Shown: piece after piece, positions 8,388 to 16,641 of the stretch
Layout: every line of letters starts with the position of its first letter
How positions within the stretch are numbered: the first letter of the stretch is position 1
Source of the DNA: Thermodesulfobacteriaceae bacterium
GTDB lineage: Bacteria > Desulfobacterota > Dissulfuribacteria > Dissulfuribacterales > UBA3076
Length of the DNA stretch: 36,858 nt
Reading direction: 5' to 3'
Assembly (NCBI GenBank): GCA_012961845.1
Contig: DTYO01000237.1
Coordinates: 1-36,858 of the forward strand
Notes under the pieces: generated by a model
Told to the model about the DNA's origin: nothing
Databases searched by the model: none
What the model saw: only the letters and a program-made list of their open reading frames with translations
Translations under genes and position numbers: made by a program

Positions 8388-9372
8388 CCTGCCTCCGCTC
8401 TTCCGCTGATACACCGTCAAGTCTCATGGCCCATTCAAGCACGGCCCTGTGTATATGCATCTTATTTTCCGCCTGGTCCCATACCACTGAACGGGGACCT
8501 TCCAGAACGTCTTCTGTAATCTCTTCCCCACGGTGGGCAGGCAGACAGTGCAGCACAATGGCCTCAGCACCGGCGTGACCAAGCATCTCCCGGTTTAACT
8601 GATACGGGGCAAATATCTCCATGCGCCTGCCAGCCTCTTCCTCCTGCCCCATGCTGGCCCAGACGTCCACGTTCACAGCATCCGTATCTTTCAATGCCTC
8701 CTCTGGAGAGCGCACAACGGTGATCTTGCCCCCCGCCTCTTCCCGGGCCCGGGCCAGTATATCGGGATCGGGCTCATACCCCTCCGGACACGCCAGAGAA
8801 AGGTTGAAACCCAGCTTCCCTGCCGCCTCTATCCATGAATGTGCCACATTGTTGCCGTCTCCTACCCAGGCTATCTTGAGGCTGCCCAGGTCCTGCCCCT
8901 TGTGTTCCATAACCGTCATGACATCCGACAGTATTTGACATGGGTGGTGCTGATTCGTAAGACCGTTTATCACTGGAATGTCTGACCACTCAGCAAGTGT
9001 TTCCACCACTTCCTGGCCGAATGTACGGACCACAAGACAGTCGAGATACCTAGAAAGCACCCTGGCCGTATCCTCGAGAGGCTCACCCCGTCTGAGCTGG
9101 AGATCTCTGGACGACATGAACGATACCTGACCTCCGAGCTGAAACATTGCTGACTCGAAAGATATCCTGGTCCTTGTGGACGGTTTTTCGAACAGCAGGC
9201 CGAGAATCTTTCCTATGGCCGGCCTGTAGGGAAAGCCTGATCTGTAATGCTTCTTCAGCTTGACGGCCCTTCGGATGAGATTCCTGATCTCTCCAGGACT
9301 GAGACTCGCAACTGTAAGAAGATGTCTGGCGTTATGTTCTTTTGCTCCCGAGTTGTCTGTTATATGCTTCAT
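8377..9372 (-). CDS. argF: Ornithine carbamoyltransferase
   Basis: The 331-residue protein transfers a carbamoyl group to ornithine to make citrulline. The carbamoyl-phosphate motif STRTR is at residues 65-69, HPCQ at 143-146, and the ornithine-site segment HCLPAHRGEEI lies near residue 290. Length is slightly above the usual 305-315 because of about 15 extra N-terminal residues. ATG 9372 has no strong Shine-Dalgarno site (GGATTG nearby); no better start was seen. The gene lies 25 bases downstream of argD in the leftward arg operon and overlaps argG. Confidence 0.97.
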   Translation of the reverse strand: MKHITDNSGAKEHNARHLLTVASLSPGEIRNLIRRAVKLKKHYRSGFPYRPAIGKILGLLFEKPSTRTRISFESAMFQLGGQVSFMSSRDLQLRRGEPLEDTARVLSRYLDCLVVRTFGQEVVETLAEWSDIPVINGLTNQHHPCQILSDVMTVMEHKGQDLGSLKIAWVGDGNNVAHSWIEAAGKLGFNLSLACPEGYEPDPDILARAREEAGGKITVVRSPEEALKDTDAVNVDVWASMGQEEEAGRRMEIFAPYQLNREMLGHAGAEAIVLHCLPAHRGEEITEDVLEGPRSVVWDQAENKMHIHRAVLEWAMRLDGVSAEERRQDEQ

Positions 9373-9397
9373 TTATCAATCCATATATAGATGTCGA

Positions 9398-10609
9398 TCA
9401 TGCCTGTGACGCTGCAGACTGACCCTTCAGTACATCTCTAAGGGCTGCAGCCAGTGCATCTATCTCTGCCTCGGTCACTATGAGAGGGGGGACCATTCGC
9501 AGCACCTTTCCATGGCTGAATATCACGAGAAACCCGGCTTCAAGGAGCCTGCCGGCAAGATTCGGCTCTTCTTCCCTAAATACCAGGGCCTGGATGAGAC
9601 CCTTGCCACGGACTTCAAGAATCCTGTCAGGGTATTCGGAAGCCAGGTACCCCAGGCGTTCTCTCAGGTAACTTCCGGTTTTCACAACACCTTCCAGAAA
9701 TCCATCTGATATCATCGTGTTTATAACCACTTCTGCCGCAGCACAGGCTACCGGATTACCCCCGAAGGTGGATGCGTGGCTTCCAGGCGGCAGATGGGCC
9801 ATCACTTCGTCCCCCGCCATCATTGCCCCTATGGGAAAGCCGTTGCCCAGGGCCTTTGCCAGACAGATCACATCCGGTATCACAGGAGTCTGCTCATAGG
9901 CGAACAGTGTACCCGCTCGCCCAATACCCACCTGAACCTCGTCAAATATGAGCAGGGCGCCAAGGCGGTCGCAGATGTTCCTGGCAGCACGCAGGAAATC
10001 GTCATCCACCAGCCTCACACCTCCTTCGCCCTGTATGGGTTCAAGGAGAATTGCAGCTGTTTCCCGGCCCGCAGCAGCCTCAAGGGCCTGTATGTCGTTG
10101 AACGGACAGTGGACAAACCCATCCGGCATGGGTTCGAATCCCTTCTGATAGACCGGCTGCCCTGTGGCAGCAACAGCTGCCAGGGTACGTCCGTGAAAAG
10201 ATCCTTCCAGGCATATGACCTCATGACATTCAGGACCGCGGGTATCGTGGCCGTAACGGCGGGCCAGCTTGATGGCCGCCTCTACAGCCTCGGCCCCTGA
10301 ATTACAGAAAAACACTCTGTCGCCAAAGGAATTCTCTGTGAGCAGCCCGGCCACCCTCTGCTGCGGCAGAGTCCAGTACAGATTGGAGACATGCACCAGC
10401 CTGCCGACCTGGTCTGCAACCGCCCTGGTGACCTCAGGATGGCAGTGGCCCAGGCTGCAGACCGCTATTCCTGCAGCAAAATCCACATATTCCCGGCCGG
10501 CATCATCCCATACCGTGCAGCCTTTTCCCTTTACCAGCGTCACCGGGAACCTGTTGTAGGTGTTGGCTACAGCAGATAATCCGGAGTCTCCTGTATTCTT
10601 TCCAGGCAT
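9398..10609 (-). CDS. argD: Acetylornithine aminotransferase
   Basis: The 403-residue class-III PLP aminotransferase makes N-acetylornithine from the semialdehyde. It shows NSGAEAVEAAIKLAR (residues 103-117), SFHGRT (137-142), IFDEVQ with Asp223 for the PLP nitrogen, and LAKALGNGFPIG with PLP lysine 252. ATG 10609 follows the argB stop by 5 bases and has no clear ribosome-binding site, so coupling to argB translation is likely. Family members often also act on succinyl-diaminopimelate, so a second role in lysine synthesis is possible. Confidence 0.96.
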   Translation of the reverse strand: MPGKNTGDSGLSAVANTYNRFPVTLVKGKGCTVWDDAGREYVDFAAGIAVCSLGHCHPEVTRAVADQVGRLVHVSNLYWTLPQQRVAGLLTENSFGDRVFFCNSGAEAVEAAIKLARRYGHDTRGPECHEVICLEGSFHGRTLAAVAATGQPVYQKGFEPMPDGFVHCPFNDIQALEAAAGRETAAILLEPIQGEGGVRLVDDDFLRAARNICDRLGALLIFDEVQVGIGRAGTLFAYEQTPVIPDVICLAKALGNGFPIGAMMAGDEVMAHLPPGSHASTFGGNPVACAAAEVVINTMISDGFLEGVVKTGSYLRERLGYLASEYPDRILEVRGKGLIQALVFREEEPNLAGRLLEAGFLVIFSHGKVLRMVPPLIVTEAEIDALAAALRDVLKGQSAASQA

Positions 10610-10614
10610 GTTTA

Positions 10615-11565
10615 TCAGTCCGTTATTATTTCAGTGCCTACTCCCGAGTCTGTAAAGAGTTCAAGCAGTATGGCATGCTCTCGCCTGCCGTCTATAATGT
10701 GGGCCTTGACAGTCCCACTGTTGAGAGCCTTGAGGCAGGCCTTGAGCTTGGGAATCATCCCTCCGAAGGCCGTTCCAGCATCTATGGCCGCCCTGACATC
10801 TCCGGCTGTCATGGAATGAATCAGTTCCAGGTCCCCTTCTTCTGCCTTCTTTTGGACCTGGCTCTTGGAATCCCTGCCGTCAGCTTCACCTGTATCCGAA
10901 GCAGCCCTCATGACCCCTGGGACATCTGTGAGCAGAATCAGCTTTTCAGCTGCGAGCTCTCCTGCTACAGCACCTGCCACGAGATCAGCATTGATGTTGT
11001 AGGCAGCACCTTCAGGCCCCACCCCTACAGGAGCAATCACCGGCACGAACCCGGCATCTTCCAGAGCAAGAAGCACGTCTGCATTCACCTCCGCCACCTT
11101 CCCCACCCGGCCTATGTCGATGATCTCAGGCGGCCGCTCATCACCGGAATACCGATATATCTTCATGCGCTCCGCCCGTATGAGATCGCCGTCCCTGCCC
11201 GAGAGACCCACAGCCCTGCCCCCGTTGCGGTTTAAAAGGCCAACGATTTCCTTGTTCACGGTCCCGACAAGCACCATCTCCACTACGTTCATGGTTTCCT
11301 CGTCGGTTACACGCTGGCCCTCCACGAACGTGGAACGGATCCCCATCCTCTCCATTATCTGGCTGATCTGCGGACCACCTCCGTGGACGATTACCGGCCT
11401 GATCCCTACGTACTTCATCAGTATGATGTCCAGCACGAACTGCTTCTTGAGAAATTCATCCACCATGGCATGGCCGCCGTACTTTATGACTATGGTCTTC
11501 CCTGCAAACTGCCGTATATACGGAAGTGCCTCTGCAAGTACATGCGCCCTGGATATATTCTCCAT
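10615..11565 (-). CDS. argB: Acetylglutamate kinase
   Basis: The 316-residue protein phosphorylates N-acetylglutamate, the committed arginine step. It shows IKYGGHAM (residues 27-34), VIVHGGGPQI near 60, and the GGMIPKLKACL segment near the C-terminus. A predicted N-terminal helix before the glycine-rich motif (ISRAHVLAEALPYIRQF) resembles the arginine-sensitive class, so feedback inhibition is plausible. An insert of about 15-20 residues rich in D, G, K and Q follows the TDVPGVMR segment, making the protein longer than the usual 290-300. The gap to hslU upstream is 92 bases with no promoter I could identify. Confidence 0.96.
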   Translation of the reverse strand: MENISRAHVLAEALPYIRQFAGKTIVIKYGGHAMVDEFLKKQFVLDIILMKYVGIRPVIVHGGGPQISQIMERMGIRSTFVEGQRVTDEETMNVVEMVLVGTVNKEIVGLLNRNGGRAVGLSGRDGDLIRAERMKIYRYSGDERPPEIIDIGRVGKVAEVNADVLLALEDAGFVPVIAPVGVGPEGAAYNINADLVAGAVAGELAAEKLILLTDVPGVMRAASDTGEADGRDSKSQVQKKAEEGDLELIHSMTAGDVRAAIDAGTAFGGMIPKLKACLKALNSGTVKAHIIDGRREHAILLELFTDSGVGTEIITD

Positions 11566-11657
11566 GTTTTATCCCGCAAGATTCATGACACACCGGTCTG
11601 ACTCTGCAATGGAGAAAACACCGATGTATTCTCGAACCGCCCTGTTTTCCTGAGTGA

Positions 11658-12998
11658 TTACAGAATAAATCTGCTCAGATCTTCATCCTTTACTATGTCC
11701 TTGAGTCTCTCCTGAACATATTCTGCAGTCACGGCTATCTGCTTCGGAGCCACGTCCGGAGCCTCAAAGGAGATCTCCTCCACCAGCTTCTCCATTACGG
11801 TATGGAGACGCCTTGCGCCAATATTTTCCGTTCTTTCGTTTACCTCATAAGAAATCCTGGCCAGTTCCTCTATGGCTTCAGCCTCGAACACCAGTTCTAT
11901 ATCCTCGGTGGCCAGAAGCGCCCTGTACTGGGTAACCAGAGCATTCTCAGGTTCGGTGAGTATCCTGGAGAAATCATCCTCTGTGAGAGGATTAAGTTCC
12001 ACCCTGATGGGAAATCTGCCCTGAAGTTCAGGCAGCAGATCCGACGGTTTGGAAACATGAAATGCGCCACTGGCTATGAACAGAATGTGATCAGTGCGCA
12101 CTATGCCATATTTCGTGTGAACAGATGTCCCTTCGACAATGGGTAGCAGATCCCTCTGGACCCCTTCCCTTGAGACATCGGGCCCGCCGGATCCGGAACT
12201 CTTTGCAGCTACCTTGTCTATTTCATCCAGAAATATTATTCCGGTCTGTTCAAGCCTGGCAACCGCCTTTTCTATGACCTTGTCCATGTCGATGAGTTTG
12301 CCTACCGCCTCCTGCTCCAGTATCTTTCCGGCCTCCGACACGGTAACCCTGCGCCGCTTGCGCTTGGAAGGGAAGACATTGGAGAGCATGTCCTGCAGAT
12401 TACTCTGCATCTCCTCCATGCCTGCAGCCGCAAAGATCTCCACCATCGGCCCCCCGCCTCTCTGGGAAACCTCCAGCTCCACGTACCTGTCGTTCAGCTT
12501 CCCTTCCCTAAGCATCTGCCTGAATCTTTCCCTGGTGGTGCTCTTTTCCTCCTCCAGCTCGCCCATTCGCTGGGGCAGAAGGAGGTCGAGAAGTCTTTCT
12601 TCGGCCAGTTCCCGCGCCTTCACCTCTACCTTCTGTCTCTCTTCGGACTTGACCATGTCCACAGACAGATGGGTGAGATCTCTTATCATTGACTCCACGT
12701 CCCTGCCCACATATCCCACTTCGGTAAACTTGCTGGCCTCTATCTTGAGAAAGGGAGATCTCGCAAGCCTGGCAAGCCTTCTTGCTATCTCTGTCTTACC
12801 CACACCTGTAGGTCCGATCATGATGATATTCTTGGGCGCTATCTCGTCTCTCAGGGCCTCCGGCACCTGCTGTCTTCTCCAGCGGTTGCGGAGAGCGATG
12901 GCCACGGAACGTTTGGCCTGTGACTGACCTATGACATATTTATCCAGTTCAGCAACTATTTCTCTGGGGGTTAACTGTTTAACATCTGGTAAATGCAC
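11658..12998 (-). CDS. hslU: ATP-dependent protease ATPase subunit HslU
   Basis: The 446-residue AAA+ unfoldase forms hexamers that feed proteins into HslV. The Walker A motif GPTGVGKT is at residues 62-69, the pore loop GYVG at 95-98, then the variable I-domain (about 105-235) and Walker B IIFLDEID. The C-terminus ends SRFIL, like the family tail that docks into HslV. The start is a GTG at 12998 with AGAGG 5 bases upstream. The gene follows hslV by 11 bases in the conserved xerC-hslV-hslU order. Confidence 0.97.
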   Translation of the reverse strand: MHLPDVKQLTPREIVAELDKYVIGQSQAKRSVAIALRNRWRRQQVPEALRDEIAPKNIIMIGPTGVGKTEIARRLARLARSPFLKIEASKFTEVGYVGRDVESMIRDLTHLSVDMVKSEERQKVEVKARELAEERLLDLLLPQRMGELEEEKSTTRERFRQMLREGKLNDRYVELEVSQRGGGPMVEIFAAAGMEEMQSNLQDMLSNVFPSKRKRRRVTVSEAGKILEQEAVGKLIDMDKVIEKAVARLEQTGIIFLDEIDKVAAKSSGSGGPDVSREGVQRDLLPIVEGTSVHTKYGIVRTDHILFIASGAFHVSKPSDLLPELQGRFPIRVELNPLTEDDFSRILTEPENALVTQYRALLATEDIELVFEAEAIEELARISYEVNERTENIGARRLHTVMEKLVEEISFEAPDVAPKQIAVTAEYVQERLKDIVKDEDLSRFIL

Positions 12999-13009
12999 TA
13001 TAACCTCTG

Positions 13010-13564
13010 TTATTTTCTGTCTGTATCCAATGTCTCTACAGCAATATTGTCGTTTGTGTAAATGCAGATGGAAGCCGCTATTCTGAGCGATTCTTCTGCT
13101 ATTTCTCTGGCTGAAAGAGAACTGTGTGCCACAAGCCCCCTGGCTGCGGAAAGCGCATAGGGTCCCCCGGAACCTATGGCCAGGATCCCGTCATCCGGCT
13201 CTATTACATCTCCAGAGCCGGAGATCAGCAGGGATTTATCCCTGTCCGCCGCGATCAGAAGGGCCTCCAGTCTCCTCAGGATCTTATCCGTGCGCCATTC
13301 CTTGGCAAGCTCTACAGCGGAACGGACCAGATTACCCTTGTATTCTTCAAGCTTGTGCTCCAGCTTTTCGAACAGGGTAAACGCATCGGCCGTGGCCCCG
13401 GCAAAGCCGGTCAGCACGTTTCCGTCATGGAGTTTTCTTATCTTTACAGCCCTGTGCTTGATCACCGTATTGCTGAGTGTCACCTGACCGTCCCCGGCAA
13501 ACACCACTTCGCCCATGTGTCTGATCGCCAGCACCGTCGTAGCATGAAAATTATCTCTGGTCAT
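13010..13564 (-). CDS. hslV: ATP-dependent protease catalytic subunit HslV
   Basis: The 184-residue peptidase has the family core TTVLAIR...AGDGQVTL...GFAGATADAFTLFE. I chose ATG 13564 because AGGGAAGG lies 9 bases upstream; the ATG at 13570 would be only 3 bases from that site. The catalytic threonine is then Thr9, so an eight-residue propeptide must be removed rather than just the initiator Met as in E. coli. The protein forms a cytoplasmic two-ring peptidase with HslU. It starts 18 bases after xerC. Confidence 0.96.
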   Translation of the reverse strand: MTRDNFHATTVLAIRHMGEVVFAGDGQVTLSNTVIKHRAVKIRKLHDGNVLTGFAGATADAFTLFEKLEHKLEEYKGNLVRSAVELAKEWRTDKILRRLEALLIAADRDKSLLISGSGDVIEPDDGILAIGSGGPYALSAARGLVAHSSLSAREIAEESLRIAASICIYTNDNIAVETLDTDRK

Positions 13565-13582
13565 TGTCATCGGCCTTCCCTG

Positions 13583-14512
13583 TCAACCGTCCTCGCCCTC
13601 TTCATTATCTGTGCTGCTACGGCCCTGGGCCCTGGGATGAGCCCTGTCGTACACCTCGGCCAGACGGCTGTAATCCAGGTGCGTGTACTGCTGAGTTGTA
13701 GCCAGGCTTGCATGGCCCAGTATTTCCTGAATGCCTCTGAGATCCGCACCTGATTCCAGCAGGTGGGTCGCCATGGAATGGCGAAATGTATGAGGGGTCA
13801 CAGGGCATGTCATCCCTGTTTCCATTCTCCTGGCCGCCACTATCCTCTGTACACTTCTCGGGCTGAGCCTAGTGGCCCGGTTATTGATGAAAAGGGCCTG
13901 CTCTTCAGGCCTGCGGCGTCTTTCCAACATGGCGCCCCTCACAGACAGCCATGCACCAAGCGAATCGGCCGCCTTCCTGCCGTAGGGTACTATCCTCTCC
14001 CTACCACCCTTTCCCTTCACCTTTATCATTTCAGGCGACATGCTCACATCCGGGACATCCAGCCCTGTAAGCTCGCCTACCCTGATCCCGGCGCTATAGA
14101 GGAGCTCCAGTATCGCCCTGTTACGCACTTCCACAAAACCGCTGGCCGCCCGTATTTCCACCATGGCAAAGGCTTCATCCACCGACATGCACTGCGGCAG
14201 TGTTTTCTCCTTCCTCGGGGATCTTATATGGTCAACAGGATTGCCGGACACCATTCCCCGCACCAGCAGAAACCTGAAAAAGCTGGCCACAGAAGCCTTC
14301 TTTCTCGAAATGGTGCTGCTGCCCGCCCCGTTTTTCCGGAGAAAAGCCAGCCATGACCGAACATCCCTGGAGGAAACAGACGCCGCGTCTCTGTGTGCCC
14401 CTATAAAGCTGAAGAATTTTTCAAGATCCCTTCCGTATGCCTTGATGGTGTTCGGGGAAGCATTTTTCTCCGCCATCAGGAACACCATGAAGGCCTGGAT
14501 TTCACGATTCAT
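13583..14512 (-). CDS. xerC: Tyrosine recombinase XerC
   Basis: The 309-residue recombinase has the core-binding N-domain (about 1-90) and the catalytic domain with Arg144 (AGIRVGEL), Lys168 (VKGKGG), His241/Arg244 (HTFRH), His267 (LGHAS) and the nucleophile Tyr276 (QQYTHLD). It resolves chromosome dimers at dif together with XerD. ATG 14512 is preceded by GGTGGTGG. The adjacency to hslVU matches the conserved codV-clpQY order and argues against a mobile integrase. It is the first gene of the long leftward run. Confidence 0.95.
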   Translation of the reverse strand: MNREIQAFMVFLMAEKNASPNTIKAYGRDLEKFFSFIGAHRDAASVSSRDVRSWLAFLRKNGAGSSTISRKKASVASFFRFLLVRGMVSGNPVDHIRSPRKEKTLPQCMSVDEAFAMVEIRAASGFVEVRNRAILELLYSAGIRVGELTGLDVPDVSMSPEMIKVKGKGGRERIVPYGRKAADSLGAWLSVRGAMLERRRRPEEQALFINNRATRLSPRSVQRIVAARRMETGMTCPVTPHTFRHSMATHLLESGADLRGIQEILGHASLATTQQYTHLDYSRLAEVYDRAHPRAQGRSSTDNEEGEDG

Positions 14513-14560
14513 CAGCCACCACCGTCCCTTTCAAAGACAGTCAGATAAAGTAAACCTGCA

Positions 14561-14588
14561 TATATAACATACCATGTTCATAATTCAA
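14561..14588 (-). promoter_or_regulatory. Candidate sigma-70 promoter for xerC-hslVU-arg
   Basis: On the minus strand TTGAAT (14583-14588) and TATATA (14561-14566) are separated by 16 bases, about 50 bases before the xerC start. This is the best promoter-like pair upstream of the run. It rests on consensus match only. Confidence 0.4.
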
Positions 14589-14808
14589 TCATGTTTTGCT
14601 GGCTCAGGTCACATGATACATCAGAGCCTGACAGGTTCTCACAGTACATTCAGACTCAAGCAGGAAGGAAAAACAACAGGGGGAGGAACAAGAAAACTGA
14701 CTGGACAGACCGCTTAGAAAAGGATGTCACCCGTACCTCCGGCAGCGACAGAGAGACCGGGAATCCATGGGGATGAAAAGCCTGACCGAAAAGGAACGGC
14801 TGTGGATG

Positions 14809-14936
14809 TGTGCCTGTCCAAAAAACGGGATTATCGCTGGAGATCAGGAAATCCGAAGACACAGGTCCGGGCATCTATTATTATTTGTCGATATAATCAA
14901 CAATATCGGACCTGCAGACATACGGGGACAGGCACA
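14809..14936. repeat. Nested inverted repeats, possible MITE or REP-type remnant
   Basis: The gene-free stretch 14513-14945 contains an 11-bp perfect inverted repeat, TGTGCCTGTCC (14809-14819) against GGACAGGCACA (14926-14936). Inside it is an 8-bp perfect pair, CAGGTCCG (14862-14869) with CGGACCTG (14907-14914), plus a minor GGATT/AATCC hairpin (14828-14853). The arms are not equally spaced, so the whole is not one simple palindrome. I see no credible coding frame. The GGACAGGCAC end resembles termini I associate with REP-type elements near tyrosine transposases, but that recollection is unverified. Confidence 0.55.
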
Positions 14937-14945
14937 GCCTAAAGC

Positions 14946-15512
14946 TCAGGAGGTTTTCATTACGTCCCTGCCTCTCAGGAGGATACAGACTGTTGCCGAC
15001 ATCACCGCCATTCCTGCCACGAACCACCATACCGAGAGACTGGTGATTTCAGGAATGGTGATCTTTCCATAACTCCCTATGGAAAGAATAGTCTTCTTCA
15101 TCCACGGATAGACTTCCGCATAGACGGCAGCCCCTGCCAGCATGCCCAAAACCCCCGGAACCGCATGCCTTGATCCGTCCCCCAAGGCAGCCACGCCGGT
15201 ACCGGGACAATATCCCAGGACCGCCATGCCTATGCCGAAGATTACACCTCCGACTGCATTTGCCAGCAGGTGAGCTGACTTGATGTGAAGAGGCACGTCC
15301 CACATTTGATGCAATGCCCACACACCTGCTGAGCCCACTGCCACAGCTGTCAGCATGGTCCTCAGCACTGTATGATCGGCCCACAGGAACTGCCCTACGA
15401 TAACCCTGAATCTTGTAAGTCCACCCTTTTGAAGCAGAAAACCAAAAACAATACCGGTGCAGAGACCCATGACCAGCTTCACCGGTGGAGCAAAATTGAA
15501 CAGTTCAAACAT
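14946..15512 (-). CDS. YeeE/YedE-family sulfur-compound transporter, half-size, second subunit
   Basis: The 188-residue hydrophobic protein has about five predicted membrane helices and the family signature LGYCPGTGVAALGDG with a conserved cysteine in the middle. Full-length YeeE/TsuA-type thiosulfate transporters contain two such halves; this is one half, and the upstream gene supplies the other. I chose ATG 15512 (MFELFNF) because AGGAGGG lies 8 bases upstream; the in-frame ATG at 15533 precedes that site. It overlaps the preceding gene by 8 bases, so the two are coupled and probably form a heteromeric importer in the inner membrane. Confidence 0.85.
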   Translation of the reverse strand: MFELFNFAPPVKLVMGLCTGIVFGFLLQKGGLTRFRVIVGQFLWADHTVLRTMLTAVAVGSAGVWALHQMWDVPLHIKSAHLLANAVGGVIFGIGMAVLGYCPGTGVAALGDGSRHAVPGVLGMLAGAAVYAEVYPWMKKTILSIGSYGKITIPEITSLSVWWFVAGMAVMSATVCILLRGRDVMKTS

Positions 15513-16074
15513 GATGCCGTCCCTCCTTTCCATAGATTAGAAATGCCGTAATCAGACCCGCCACAAAAAAAGCGGCAAAAAACACCCAACTGCTGACTGC
15601 AAACTGCAATCCGCCGCTTATTCCGTGTCCGGAGGTACACCCCCCGGCCAGACGCGCGCCGAAAAGCACCAGCCCTCCCCCGACGAAAGCACCGGCATAT
15701 CTACCGAAAACACTGGGGCCGAAACGCCATTTCCATAGGTCGGGGACCTTTTCCACCTGGCTGGTATTGCCGTGCATAGCAGAAATAAAGGCTCCTATTA
15801 CAAGTCCGATCACCAGCATCATCTGCCACTCGATGCCGGGCTTGCTCACAATATATTTCGCAAAATATGGATTGTTCATGACGTGCTCCAGATCGAACAC
15901 GGATTCCACAAGACCTGCCAGGCGCACCATGGTGGTACTGGTACCCAAGGCCTTATCCATCAAGCCGAAAGTAATCCAGCTGAGTACACCTATCCCCGCA
16001 CCAACCACATAGGGTGACCATCTGCCCTTGGACGACGTATTTCCCCGTCCGATTTTTCTACTCTTCTCCGACAT
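15505..16074 (-). CDS. YeeE/YedE-family sulfur-compound transporter, half-size, first subunit
   Basis: The 189-residue membrane protein carries the other half-signature, GARLAGGCTSGHGISG, with the conserved cysteine thought in this family to relay a thiolated ligand across the membrane. A charged N-terminus (about 20 residues) precedes the first helix, and a loop of about 60 residues separates helices 1 and 2. Three ATGs stand in a row (16080, 16077, 16074); the third is 8 bases from AAGGAG and is my choice. The gene starts 18 bases after arsR and overlaps the second half-transporter. Confidence 0.85.
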   Translation of the reverse strand: MSEKSRKIGRGNTSSKGRWSPYVVGAGIGVLSWITFGLMDKALGTSTTMVRLAGLVESVFDLEHVMNNPYFAKYIVSKPGIEWQMMLVIGLVIGAFISAMHGNTSQVEKVPDLWKWRFGPSVFGRYAGAFVGGGLVLFGARLAGGCTSGHGISGGLQFAVSSWVFFAAFFVAGLITAFLIYGKEGRHHV

Positions 16075-16092
16075 CATCATATCTCCTTACAT

Positions 16093-16419
16093 TCATTTTT
16101 TCCGGTCCTGTCGCCTCCTGCCGTCTCCATGGCGCTTCAGACAATCTATAAGATTGCTGGCGTTTACATTAACCACCCGGTAATAAACCTTCCTGTCGGT
16201 TCGCTTTCCCGCCACGATGTCGTGTGCCGCCATGCGGTTCAAATGCTGGCTGACAGCCGCAGGAGACGCGCTGATTTTCTCAGCGAGTTCACCTACCGAG
16301 AATTCTCCCTGCATGAGCAGCTCCACGATCCTGATCCTCACCGGATGCGCAAGCACTTTCAGCACTCTGGAAGCAGTTCCCAAGACTTCATCTGGTATCA
16401 GTTCTGGTTTTTCAGGCAT
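16093..16419 (-). CDS. ArsR-family winged-helix repressor of the YedE operon
   Basis: The 108-residue protein has the ArsR fold, with recognition region SVGELAEKISASPAAVSQHL (residues 41-60) and the wing VAGKRTDRKVYYRV. It is transcribed with the two YedE genes behind a promoter overlapped by a palindrome, so autorepression is likely. Regulators in this context are often BigR/SqrR-like and sense persulfide through a cysteine pair. This one has a single cysteine (Cys93) and none in the helix where BigR carries one, so that mechanism does not fit as such. No Shine-Dalgarno site precedes ATG 16419. Confidence 0.9.
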   Translation of the reverse strand: MPEKPELIPDEVLGTASRVLKVLAHPVRIRIVELLMQGEFSVGELAEKISASPAAVSQHLNRMAAHDIVAGKRTDRKVYYRVVNVNASNLIDCLKRHGDGRRRQDRKK

Positions 16420-16462
16420 GGCTGTAGACCGAAAGGCAACACGAGAAACATATTCATATATT

Positions 16463-16490
16463 ACTATATCATGATATCATGATATGTCAA
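16463..16490 (-). promoter_or_regulatory. Promoter with palindromic operator for arsR-yedE-yedE
   Basis: On the minus strand a perfect -35, TTGACA (16485-16490), is followed after 16 bases by TATAGT (16463-16468). A perfect 20-bp palindrome, ATATCATGAT plus its reverse complement (16466-16485), fills the spacer. A repressor dimer bound there would block RNA polymerase. The expected start site is near 16455, leaving a leader of about 35 bases. Confidence 0.75.
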
Positions 16491-16641
16491 TATGTCGTCT
16501 CATACCCTTTTCCAGTGCCTGTAGCGGCATTGCACTCAACTCCATTTCTGTTGTACATTCAGGAAGTCCAGATGTGACCGATCGGAAACTGCCTGATGAT
16601 AAGGTCATGTATTTGCAGTATCCATATTGCGGAGGAACAGA

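Noticed and set aside
10131..10141. A GGTTCGAATCC sequence like a tRNA T-loop
   Set aside because: It lies inside argD in a conserved coding segment, and no acceptor stem, D-arm or anticodon arm can be fitted around it.
11566..11657. Open frame in the hslU-argB gap that reads plausibly as protein
   Set aside because: It is about 35 codons long, has no ATG, GTG or TTG at a usable position, and begins right after a stop inside hslU.
14591..15072. Short plus-strand frames in and beside the xerC-yedE gap
   Set aside because: They overlap the inverted repeats or the yedE gene antisense, have no ribosome-binding sites and no recognisable sequence.
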